Below, one piece after another: positions 16,919 to 23,949 of a stretch of DNA of 64,000 nucleotides. The stretch is taken from contig NZ_JALJEJ010000004.1 of assembly GCF_022953055.1 (NCBI RefSeq), forward strand, positions 186,001-250,000, in the 5' to 3' direction. This DNA comes from Mucilaginibacter straminoryzae (GTDB lineage: Bacteria > Bacteroidota > Bacteroidia > Sphingobacteriales > Sphingobacteriaceae). The position numbers and the translations under genes are program-made. The notes under the pieces are model-generated. The model ran no database searches. It was not told the origin of the DNA and was given only the letters and a program-made list of their open reading frames with translations. Numbering within the stretch: the stretch's first letter is position 1; every line of letters starts with the position of its first letter.

Positions 16919-17605
16919 ATGGAACATGTTTTAGATAATCCTGCCTGGAACGCCCTCATTTCAACGAACAGCACATTAGCTGACGGCTTCGGCGCTATTC
17001 GTTACTTTGATAAAGCGGTATCGCCGTTTGTGGGGATGGAGGTAAACAATGAGGAAAACTTCCGTAAGCTATATGAAGCGGTACCCCATGAGGGGCCGTT
17101 TTTGTTTATGTCTGTAACAGAAACCGAAATACCATCTTTCTGGAGCGCAAAAGGCTTTGTTGTCGGCTGGCAAATGGTTTATGAAGGATCAGCAGATTTG
17201 GAGAAAAACTTTAACAGTCTGACCTTGCTGAATGAATTGCACGTACCGCAAATGCTGGAGCTAACAAAGCTGACCAATCCAGGGCCTTTTAACGAGCGAA
17301 CTATCAATTTTGGAAATTACTACGGTGTTTTGGTGAATGATACGCTGGCAGCTATGGCCGGTCAACGTTTACAGCCATTTGATTATACAGAGATCAGTGC
17401 CGTATGCACCCATCCGGATCACCTAGGAAACGGGTATGCTACGCAACTGCTAACCCATCAGATCCAGCTGATCACCCAAGTAGGAAAAACCCCATTTCTA
17501 CATGTAAGAAATGATAACCAAAGAGCAATTGATGTTTATCAGCGGTTGGGCTTTACCATCAGAAAACCGGCTTACTTCTACGTACTGGTAAAGGACAAAC
17601 TTTAA
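16919..17605 (+). CDS. GNAT-family N-acetyltransferase (FR47-like)
   Basis: 228 residues. The C-terminal half has the acetyl-CoA fold: GVLVNDTLAAMAGQRL strand pair, then ISAVCTHPDHLGNGYATQLLTHQI, in which the His-Leu-Gly-Asn-Gly-Tyr-Ala run is the Q/RxxGxG/A-type pyrophosphate loop, and FLHVRNDNQRAIDVYQRLGF as motif B. The N-terminal 110 residues are less conserved, as in FR47-type members. The acceptor is unknown; such proteins acetylate small amines, antibiotics or proteins. It follows pabB by 48 bases and meets the DUF2071 gene end-to-end with four bases of overlap. Confidence 0.82.
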   Translation: MEHVLDNPAWNALISTNSTLADGFGAIRYFDKAVSPFVGMEVNNEENFRKLYEAVPHEGPFLFMSVTETEIPSFWSAKGFVVGWQMVYEGSADLEKNFNSLTLLNELHVPQMLELTKLTNPGPFNERTINFGNYYGVLVNDTLAAMAGQRLQPFDYTEISAVCTHPDHLGNGYATQLLTHQIQLITQVGKTPFLHVRNDNQRAIDVYQRLGFTIRKPAYFYVLVKDKL

Positions 17606-18348
17606 TCCGCCGGCAGTAAGGGTGCAGCCAGGATTTTACCAGCTACTCTTACTGCCACATCCGAACCTTTGGCGAAAAAGGCAGAATGCGGCTCGCGGCC
17701 GAGGAAGGGGACAAAGTCTTTTCCGTACAACCCGGCAATGTCCGCATCAAAAACAGGTTCAGTTACAGCCGCCACTTTCCAGGCTTCATGCTCTACCTGG
17801 TATTCCAGCGTTTTAGTACCATGGATGCGATTGTACCCCCAGTAATGTTCGAATATGAATTCTTCGGCGCTGCCTGCCCTGATGGGTTCAAAAGCATTGT
17901 TTACCGTAGCGCCTAAGCGGTTCCATTTGCCTTTATACTTCCACTCGTACAAATAGCGCGTATGATCATTATCAACAGCAGTTACACTATGGCGCATGGG
18001 CAGTGCCTTGTAATGCTCGTTATAAAGGTTATTGGCTACAAGCGGGATAACTGCCTTAGGCACTAACTCACTTACAAAAACAGCCCCTCGTTTCCACTCC
18101 TTGCCATCAAAGTGCTTCACATAAAACCGCAGGTTCACCTCTTCGAAGTTGACATGCCACGGCCATTTGATGCCCATAACTTTGGTGTTCATGAACATGA
18201 AACCCACCATACTTACCAGCGCCTTACCTTCCCACAAGTCCAGCACGGTATAGGCAGGAAGATAAGGCTTTAGCACATCCGGATCTACTTCGTAATTCAG
18301 CATCAGCAAGTCCCGCCATTCAGCGGTCAGGAAACGAAGCTTTGCCAC
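17602..18348 (-). CDS. DUF2071 (YqjF-like) family protein
   Basis: 248 residues. FLTAEWRDLLMLNYEVDPDVLKPYLPAYTVLDLWEGKALVSMVGF is the hallmark opening of DUF2071 (YqjF) proteins, which adopt an acetoacetate-decarboxylase-like fold. The later segment FEEVNLRFYVKH is also typical. No function is established; a ligand-binding or decarboxylase-like role is only suggested by the fold. GTG start at 18348. It lies two bases downstream of the M48 lipoprotein gene, so it is probably the last gene of a plsY-M48-DUF2071 unit. Confidence 0.82.
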   Translation of the reverse strand: MAKLRFLTAEWRDLLMLNYEVDPDVLKPYLPAYTVLDLWEGKALVSMVGFMFMNTKVMGIKWPWHVNFEEVNLRFYVKHFDGKEWKRGAVFVSELVPKAVIPLVANNLYNEHYKALPMRHSVTAVDNDHTRYLYEWKYKGKWNRLGATVNNAFEPIRAGSAEEFIFEHYWGYNRIHGTKTLEYQVEHEAWKVAAVTEPVFDADIAGLYGKDFVPFLGREPHSAFFAKGSDVAVRVAGKILAAPLLPAD

Positions 18349-18350
18349 GA

Positions 18351-19157
18351 TTACTTACGGTAATATTTCATCGCTTCCGGAATGTATTTTTGGATATCTG
18401 CTATACGGGTTGCGTCAGAAGGGTGCGTGCTTAATATTTCCGGCGTTTGGCTTTTACCTTCAGAAGCGGCGGCCATGCGCTGCCAAAACGCTACCGCTTG
18501 GTGCGGATCATAACCGGCCATCGCCATAAAAGTTAACCCTAAACGATCTGCTTCAGATTCCTGGCTTCGCGAATAATGCAATAGCGCCAGGCTACCGCCG
18601 ATACCATAAGCCTGATTGATGATTCCCACCGTTGCGGATGAAGAGTTATTAGCCGCCACGCCAATGGCTGCACCAACACCCTGCGTTACATACTGCTGCG
18701 AGATCCGCTCGGCAGAGTGTTTGGCTATCGCATGGCCAATCTCGTGCCCCAATACGGTTGCAAGGCCCGCATCATCTTTAGTATATGGTAATATGCCGGT
18801 ATATACGGCTACTTTACCACCTGGCATACACCAAGCGTTAATTTCATTGCTTTGGATAAGGCTAAACTGCCAGTCAAAGTTGTACTGATTGGCATAGCCG
18901 TTCTGCTGTAAATAATTTTGTATCGCACGTGCCAATTGGCTGCCTACGCGCTGCACGCGCTGCGCATCTGCCGTACTTGCGATTACTTTGGTTTTAGGAT
19001 CCGTTAATAGCTGACGGTAACTGGTGGCCGCCGACTGGTTGATCTCGGCATCGCTTACTACATTTAATTGTTTGCGGCCTGTTAATGGCACGGTTGAGCA
19101 TGAGCAGGTAAAAACAGTTGCTACTGCAATTACGCCAAGGTTGAATTTCTTTAACAT
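18351..19157 (-). CDS. M48-family metalloprotease, probable lipoprotein
   Basis: 268 residues. The signal segment MLKKFNLGVIAVATVFTCSC ends at Cys20 (or Cys18), a likely lipid attachment site, so the enzyme would face the periplasm. The zinc motif HEIGH is at 138-142 (GHEIGHAIAKH) and the third ligand Glu lies in SQESEADRLG. The fold and size match the LoiP/YcaL/BepA-like M48 class, which trims misfolded outer-membrane proteins. Here context is lipid synthesis: plsY ends one base before this ATG, and DUF2071 follows two bases after its stop, so the three are likely one transcript. Confidence 0.87.
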   Translation of the reverse strand: MLKKFNLGVIAVATVFTCSCSTVPLTGRKQLNVVSDAEINQSAATSYRQLLTDPKTKVIASTADAQRVQRVGSQLARAIQNYLQQNGYANQYNFDWQFSLIQSNEINAWCMPGGKVAVYTGILPYTKDDAGLATVLGHEIGHAIAKHSAERISQQYVTQGVGAAIGVAANNSSSATVGIINQAYGIGGSLALLHYSRSQESEADRLGLTFMAMAGYDPHQAVAFWQRMAAASEGKSQTPEILSTHPSDATRIADIQKYIPEAMKYYRK

Positions 19158-19158
19158 G

Positions 19159-19809
19159 TTAAACTACTGCTTTCTTTTTGAATAAATTTACTTTCGATTC
19201 TTTACCCTTAAGCAGCCGTTCTATGTTCTTCTGATGTGTGACTAAAATAAGCACGCATATACACATGCCATATATGATAACCGATTTAATATAGACAGGA
19301 AAAATAAAAGTGACCGCTATAGGATACATAAAGCCCGCTGCAATTGAGCTAAGCGATACATATCTGGTTATCAATAGCACGATAATAAATATCAGGACAC
19401 ATAGTAGTGCTGCTTGCAAGTGAATAGCCAAAACCATTCCAAACAAACTCGCAATGCCTTTCCCCCCCCTGAAACCTGCAAAAATTGGGAACAGGTGCCC
19501 CATTACGGCAGTAATGCCCAGGGCCAGTTCGTAGTTTACAAAAGCGATAGAGTGATAGTTCCCTGTTGTAGAAACGCCTATAAAATAAGCCAGGTTTGTT
19601 GCTGTAAATCCTTTCAGGATATCGATCAGCATTACCGGGATACCCGCCTTTTTCCCTAATACACGGAAGGTATTGGTGGCACCGGCATTACCGCTGCCAT
19701 ACTCGCGGATGTCAATGCCGTAAAAAGCCTGACCTATCCACACGGCGGTAGGGATAGAACCAAATAAATAAGCAAGAATGAGCGCTGAAATTGAATATAC
19801 AGATATCAT
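19159..19809 (-). CDS. plsY: Acyl-phosphate:glycerol-3-phosphate acyltransferase PlsY
   Basis: 216 residues with about five membrane helices. The three PlsY motifs are visible: GSIPTAVWIG, the GSGNAGATNTFRVLG loop, and GFRGGKGIASLFG. The enzyme moves the acyl group of acyl-phosphate, supplied by PlsX (not in this window), onto glycerol-3-phosphate in the first step of phospholipid synthesis at the inner membrane. A short basic tail (KESKVNLFKKKAVV) ends the protein. ATG start at 19809; M48 protease gene follows after one base. Confidence 0.92.
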   Translation of the reverse strand: MISVYSISALILAYLFGSIPTAVWIGQAFYGIDIREYGSGNAGATNTFRVLGKKAGIPVMLIDILKGFTATNLAYFIGVSTTGNYHSIAFVNYELALGITAVMGHLFPIFAGFRGGKGIASLFGMVLAIHLQAALLCVLIFIIVLLITRYVSLSSIAAGFMYPIAVTFIFPVYIKSVIIYGMCICVLILVTHQKNIERLLKGKESKVNLFKKKAVV

Positions 19810-19854
19810 TTCACCACAATATTACTCAAAAGATAATACAACTCCCATCTCCCT

Positions 19855-20703
19855 TTATTCTTTCACGGCCTTCAGGCTCAGGTCCAAACTTTTAACCGAA
19901 TGTGTCAACGCACCAACAGATATATAATCAACGCCACACTTTGCATATTCGGCAATGTTACCGAGATGAATACCGCCTGATGCTTCTGTAACAAACCGGC
20001 CTGCGTTAAGTTCTACGGCCTGTTTTAATGTTTCCGGCGAAAAATTATCGAGCAGTATCCGGTCTACCCCGCCTACTTCTATCACCTCGCGCAATTCATC
20101 CAGGTTACGAACCTCAATCTCTATCTGTAACTGCTTCTGGTAATCTTTCAGGTATTGGTGAGCATTACGGATCGCATTGGTAATACCACCCGAGTAATCC
20201 ACATGGTTGTCCTTGATCAGGATCATATCATACAAACCAAAGCGATGGTTTACGCCGCCACCAATTTTCACTGCCCATTTTTCAAGGTAGCGCATTAAAG
20301 GCGTCGTTTTTCGGGTATCTAATACTTTGGTATTTGTGCCTTTCAGCAGTTCAACGATCTCGTGCGTACGTGTAGCCACACCACTCATCCGTTGCATACA
20401 ATTAAGTACCAGGCGCTCGGCTTTTAGAATGCTATGTACACTGCCTTCAACATTCAGGATCACATCACCAGGTTTAATAGCAGCCCCATCATGAATTGCC
20501 ACGTCTACTTTCAACTGCGGATCAACGGCTTCAAAGATCAACAGGGCTAATTCCACACCGGCAACAATACCGGTATCTTTCACCAGCAAACGGGCTTTTC
20601 CTGTTGTCCCGGCAGGAATAGTAGATAACGAGGTATGGTCACCATCGCCAACATCTTCGGCCAGCGCGGCCGTTATAAATTGTTGTAAAAGTTCTTTATC
20701 CAA
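19855..20703 (-). CDS. nadC: Quinolinate phosphoribosyltransferase (carboxylating)
   Basis: 282 residues. Typical NadC features: AALAEDVGDGDHTS near the start, then LNCMQRMSGVATRTHEI, DTRKTTPLMRYLEKWAVKIGGG-NHR (phosphate and quinolinate binding Arg/Lys/His) and the C-terminal barrel strands IEVEVRNLDEL-like, DRILLDNFSPE, EASGGI and YISVGALTHS. It makes nicotinate mononucleotide from quinolinate and PRPP in NAD synthesis. The start is TTG at 20703; the codon before it is a stop, and no better ATG exists. Confidence 0.94.
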   Translation of the reverse strand: MDKELLQQFITAALAEDVGDGDHTSLSTIPAGTTGKARLLVKDTGIVAGVELALLIFEAVDPQLKVDVAIHDGAAIKPGDVILNVEGSVHSILKAERLVLNCMQRMSGVATRTHEIVELLKGTNTKVLDTRKTTPLMRYLEKWAVKIGGGVNHRFGLYDMILIKDNHVDYSGGITNAIRNAHQYLKDYQKQLQIEIEVRNLDELREVIEVGGVDRILLDNFSPETLKQAVELNAGRFVTEASGGIHLGNIAEYAKCGVDYISVGALTHSVKSLDLSLKAVKE

Positions 20704-20723
20704 TTATCGGTCAGATTAAAGGC

Positions 20724-20731
20724 CAAAAATA
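20724..20731 (-). promoter_or_regulatory. -7 box TATTTTTG for nadC
   Basis: TAnnTTTG match 20 bases before the nadC TTG start, leaving a leader of about 13 bases. Confidence 0.5.
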
Positions 20732-20838
20732 GTTATTTACATTAATACAGTTATAAAATTGAAAAGTTAGTAACGCGAATCATTTCTTTCGGCAGGCCCA
20801 ATTTTTCAGGCTGATTAAACATTCCCGCGGCAATAGAT

Positions 20839-20846
20839 TATATTTG
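20839..20846 (+). promoter_or_regulatory. -7 box TATATTTG for gpmI
   Basis: Exact TAnnTTTG match only four bases before the GTG start at 20851, so transcription would begin at or inside the start codon. Confidence 0.55.
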
Positions 20847-20850
20847 CGCC

Positions 20851-22371
20851 GTGGAAAACAAAAAACTTGCCTTACTGATCCTTGATGGCTGGGGTTATGG
20901 CCGTCACGATAAATCTAACGCCATTTACATGGCTAACACCCCTTTCTTTGATCGCCTGCTGGCAGCATATCCGAACGGAAAGCTGGAAGCATCCGGAATG
21001 GCCGTAGGTTTGCCGGAAGGCCAGATGGGTAACTCGGAAGTTGGCCACATGAATTTAGGTGCAGGCAGGGTGGTTTACCAGGAATTAGGCCGTATCCACA
21101 AAGCAGTTGATGACCACGAATTGCCTGAAAATGCAGTGATCAAAAGCGCGTTTGAGTACGCCAAACAAAATAACAAAGATGTTCACTTCATCGGCCTGGT
21201 ATCAGACGGTGGCGTCCATTCACATATCAAACACCTGAAAGGCCTTTGCGATGCTGCCAGCGAGTACCACTTGCCGCAGGTTTACATCCATGCCTTTTTA
21301 GACGGACGCGATACAGACCCAAATTCCGGCGTGGGTTATATTACCGACCTGGAAGATTACATCGCTGATACAAACGTTAAATTAGCTTCAGCCATTGGCC
21401 GTTATTATGCGATGGACCGCGATAACCGCTGGGAGCGCGTAAAGCTTGCCTATGACTTATTGGTTAACGGCGAGGGTAAGACTGCTTCAAGCATCATCAG
21501 TGCCATTCAGGAATCTTATGCCGAGGGGGTGACAGACGAGTTTGTGAAGCCTATTGTTAAAACAGACGAGAATGGTTCGCCATTAGCCGTAATTAAAGAA
21601 GGCGATGTGGTATTGTGTTTCAACTTCCGTACAGACCGCGGCCGGGAAATTACGCTGGCTTTAACTCAGAAACCATTCCCTGAGTATAACATGCACCCGC
21701 TGGATCTGCGTTACATCACCATGACCACTTATGACGAAACCTTTAAAGGCGTGCAGGTGGTGTTCACCAAAGATGATCTGACGCAAACCATCGGCGAAGT
21801 ATTAGAAAAAGCAGGCAAAAACCAGATCCGGATTGCCGAGACGGAGAAATATCCGCACGTGACCTTCTTCTTCTCCGGCGGCCGCGAAAAAGAGTTCGAG
21901 AACGAAAAACGTATCCTGATCCCATCGCCAAAAGTAGCCACTTATGATCTGCAGCCAGAAATGAGCGCAGAAGGTATCCGCGATGCCATTATCCCTGAAC
22001 TGGAAAAAGGCTGGGCTGATTTTATTTGCCTTAACTTTGCCAATACAGATATGGTTGGCCATACCGGTGTTTTTGAAGCGGTGATAAAAGCAGCAGAAAC
22101 GGTAGACCAATGTACCCAGGCTGTTGTAGAAACCGGTTTAAAAAATGGTTATTCATTCATCATCATTGCAGACCACGGTAATGCCGACTATATGGTGAAC
22201 GAAGATGGCTCGCCAAATACGGCCCATACCACCAACCTGGTGCCTTGTATCATTATAGACAAAGATGTACACCAGGTGAAAGACGGTAAACTGGGCGACA
22301 TTGCACCGACAGTATTAAATATTCTGGGTGTGGCTATCCCGCCTGAAATGACCGGAAATGTATTGGTATAA
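20851..22371 (+). CDS. gpmI: 2,3-bisphosphoglycerate-independent phosphoglycerate mutase
   Basis: 506 residues. Metal-binding LILDGWGYG opens the protein (Asp12) and the phosphoserine Ser62 lies in QMGNSEVGHMNLGAGR. The phosphatase half contains HIHAFLDGRDTDP-like (VYIHAFLDGRDTDPNS), and the C-terminal metal sites NFANTDMVGHTG and IADHGNAD. It interconverts 3- and 2-phosphoglycerate in glycolysis and gluconeogenesis using manganese. GTG start, four bases after a TAnnTTTG box. The downstream lipoprotein gene begins inside its last codons (14-base overlap). Confidence 0.95.
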   Translation: MENKKLALLILDGWGYGRHDKSNAIYMANTPFFDRLLAAYPNGKLEASGMAVGLPEGQMGNSEVGHMNLGAGRVVYQELGRIHKAVDDHELPENAVIKSAFEYAKQNNKDVHFIGLVSDGGVHSHIKHLKGLCDAASEYHLPQVYIHAFLDGRDTDPNSGVGYITDLEDYIADTNVKLASAIGRYYAMDRDNRWERVKLAYDLLVNGEGKTASSIISAIQESYAEGVTDEFVKPIVKTDENGSPLAVIKEGDVVLCFNFRTDRGREITLALTQKPFPEYNMHPLDLRYITMTTYDETFKGVQVVFTKDDLTQTIGEVLEKAGKNQIRIAETEKYPHVTFFFSGGREKEFENEKRILIPSPKVATYDLQPEMSAEGIRDAIIPELEKGWADFICLNFANTDMVGHTGVFEAVIKAAETVDQCTQAVVETGLKNGYSFIIIADHGNADYMVNEDGSPNTAHTTNLVPCIIIDKDVHQVKDGKLGDIAPTVLNILGVAIPPEMTGNVLV

Positions 22372-22903
22372 AAATACCGGCAGAGGCTTTGCCCTCTGCC
22401 TTCTTATTTTATTTGGACTCACCAACTGTCGCCCTGAGCTAAAAGAACGCAAAGGCGACTTCAAATTCTTCGACCTGAAGGGTTTCGTCCGTACAGATTC
22501 TGCTCGGTTGGCCAGCCAAAACCCTACGGTAGCAAAAACGGTATCACACAATGGTGAAGCAGAAACTAAAGCGGTTAAAATTGCCAATTGGGGGCAGGAA
22601 CTCAGCCTCTTTTCAGGTTCAGATATCAACAAACCCTCCTGGCGGCAAAGTTACAAAGCCAGTCAGAACGGCAACACCATTACTTACACTGCCCTGGTCT
22701 CTAATCTGAAAACCAGGCAGATCATTATTCAAAAAAGCGGCGACAATGTAAAATCTTTACAGATCTACAACCACACTAAAAACCTGCTTTACGAAACTTC
22801 AGAAAAACTGTTTTATTACCCGGATTCGCTCTATCGGATCGATAAAACGCAGCATGTTTTATTCCTTGGCGAAAACCGCTATATCATCACCGGAAAATTC
22901 TAA
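22358..22903 (+). CDS. Hypothetical lipoprotein overlapping gpmI
   Basis: 181 residues, no family recognised. The N-terminus MYWYKNTGRGFALCLLILFG followed by LTNC is a lipoprotein signal peptide with Cys24 as the lipidation site. The mature part is polar with beta-rich segments (NTITYTALVSN, KTRQIIIQKSG) and near the end KLFYYPDSLYRIDKTQHVLFLGENRYIITGKF. Its ATG lies 14 bases inside gpmI. The DNA for the signal peptide also forms a strong terminator hairpin with T tract (22379-22414), so the gene may be expressed only by readthrough or under control of that hairpin. Confidence 0.72.
   Translation: MYWYKNTGRGFALCLLILFGLTNCRPELKERKGDFKFFDLKGFVRTDSARLASQNPTVAKTVSHNGEAETKAVKIANWGQELSLFSGSDINKPSWRQSYKASQNGNTITYTALVSNLKTRQIIIQKSGDNVKSLQIYNHTKNLLYETSEKLFYYPDSLYRIDKTQHVLFLGENRYIITGKF
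22379..22414 (+). terminator. Terminator-like hairpin inside the lipoprotein signal-peptide codons
   Basis: GGCAGAGG (22379-22386) and CCTCTGCC (22393-22400) form a perfect 8-base stem around CTTTGC, followed by TTCTTATTTTATTT. It begins eight bases after the gpmI stop and lies wholly within the downstream coding sequence. Confidence 0.75.
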
Positions 22904-22913
22904 AAAGTATTGA

Positions 22914-22950
22914 TTCCCTCTCCTATTTTGGAGAAGGTTAGGGAGAGGCT
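22914..22950. repeat. Solo palindromic repeat related to the DUF559 terminal repeats
   Basis: TTCCCTCTCC, a TATTTT loop, GGAGAAGG and TTAGGGAGAGGCT. The layout (C/T-rich arm, G/A-rich arm, then TTAGGG plus a purine tail) follows the 31-base inverted repeats at 63491 and 63898, with base differences. It fills the gap between two convergent genes. Confidence 0.6.
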
Positions 22951-22952
22951 AT

Positions 22953-23576
22953 TCAATGATGACCTTCAACAGTGGCCAGCTTTTCTTTTGAAAGCGAAAG
23001 CTGTGAAGCAATGTCAGCACGGGTAGGATTATCGTTCAGCACTTTTTCCAGGTCGCCGATGGATGCACGCAAGGCGTTAATACCCCTATTCTTGTCAAAA
23101 GCTTTAGTCGACTGGTCTAATTTAAAAACAGCGTATTCGCGGTAGGCTATGCCCCTGTTTTGGTAATATTTAAAATCTGCCGGCTCCAGTGCAATGGCTT
23201 TGGTAAAATCTACAATAGCGCCGAGCAAATACTTTTCCTTATCCTGAAAAGTAAGGCTGTTGTCCCTTCCCAGGTAAGTTTTGGCGCGTGCACGATAGTA
23301 GTAAGCTGTAGCATCGGCTGGTTTAACAGCAATTACCTTATTATAAGTAGAGATAGATTTTTTATAGCTGTTACTGTGGTAATAAGAATAACCCAGCATC
23401 CATAAAGCGTCGGCATTGGTAGAGTCAATAACGCATGCTTTTTCCAGCCGCTGTATGGCAACTTTAAAGTCCCCTTCCATTAAAGCCTGCTGACCAAGCT
23501 TTACATAGGCGTTCTGCGCATACGACGCATGAGCAGAAGCTATTGCGATTCCAAGAAATAAAACCTGTAACCTCAT
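22953..23576 (-). CDS. Secreted TPR-repeat protein
   Basis: Start taken at ATG 23576, which opens a signal peptide (MRLQVLFLGIAIASAHASYAQ); a TTG at 23615 would add 13 residues before it. About 207 residues. Three to four TPR units follow, for example ALMEGDFKVAIQRLEKACVIDSTNADALWMLGYSYY, SYKKSISTYNKVIAVKPADATAYYYRARAK and GAIVDFTKAIALEPADFKYYQNRGIAY. TPRs bind partner proteins; this one would work in the periplasm or at the outer membrane, partner unknown. Convergent with the lipoprotein gene and divergent from lon. Confidence 0.8.
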   Translation of the reverse strand: MRLQVLFLGIAIASAHASYAQNAYVKLGQQALMEGDFKVAIQRLEKACVIDSTNADALWMLGYSYYHSNSYKKSISTYNKVIAVKPADATAYYYRARAKTYLGRDNSLTFQDKEKYLLGAIVDFTKAIALEPADFKYYQNRGIAYREYAVFKLDQSTKAFDKNRGINALRASIGDLEKVLNDNPTRADIASQLSLSKEKLATVEGHH

Positions 23577-23949
23577 CGGAAGGACTAATATGTAACAATA
23601 CAATGTAACATACAAATAACTGTTAACATTATATTTTATTATGACGTACTACAATTATTTTCCTAATCTGTTCAAAAACCTTGCCGCACCAAATATAAGC
23701 ATGCTGACGTTTTTTCATAACCCTTACGTAACCTGTCATCTCTTTGTAACAGTAAATTAAAGAATAAGTTAAACAGTATCAGTATTTTCGCTATATGGTC
23801 ACGGTTATGTTTTGGTTTGTCGTATCTTGGCACATCTCTTGAACTTATTGCAGCTACAACAGTTTAGTTATACAAAAGACTGTTCTGATAAGGTTTTAGG
23901 CAACTAAGACTGACAACTTGACGTTATTTAAAAATAGAAAGGGTGCTTA
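23577..23949. other. 373-base spacer between the TPR gene and lon
   Basis: No gene seen. It holds TGTAACA three times (23591-23597, 23604-23610, 23745-23751) and TGTTAACA once (23621-23628), which could be binding sites. Weak promoter-like elements for lon are TATTTTCG (23782) and TATCTTGG (23823), both one base off TAnnTTTG. This leaves a leader of over 100 bases before the lon ATG. Confidence 0.45.

Noticed and set aside
22315..22632. 105-residue minus-strand frame over gpmI end and lipoprotein
   Set aside because: Antisense to two genes; the lipoprotein has a clear signal peptide and lipobox on the other strand.
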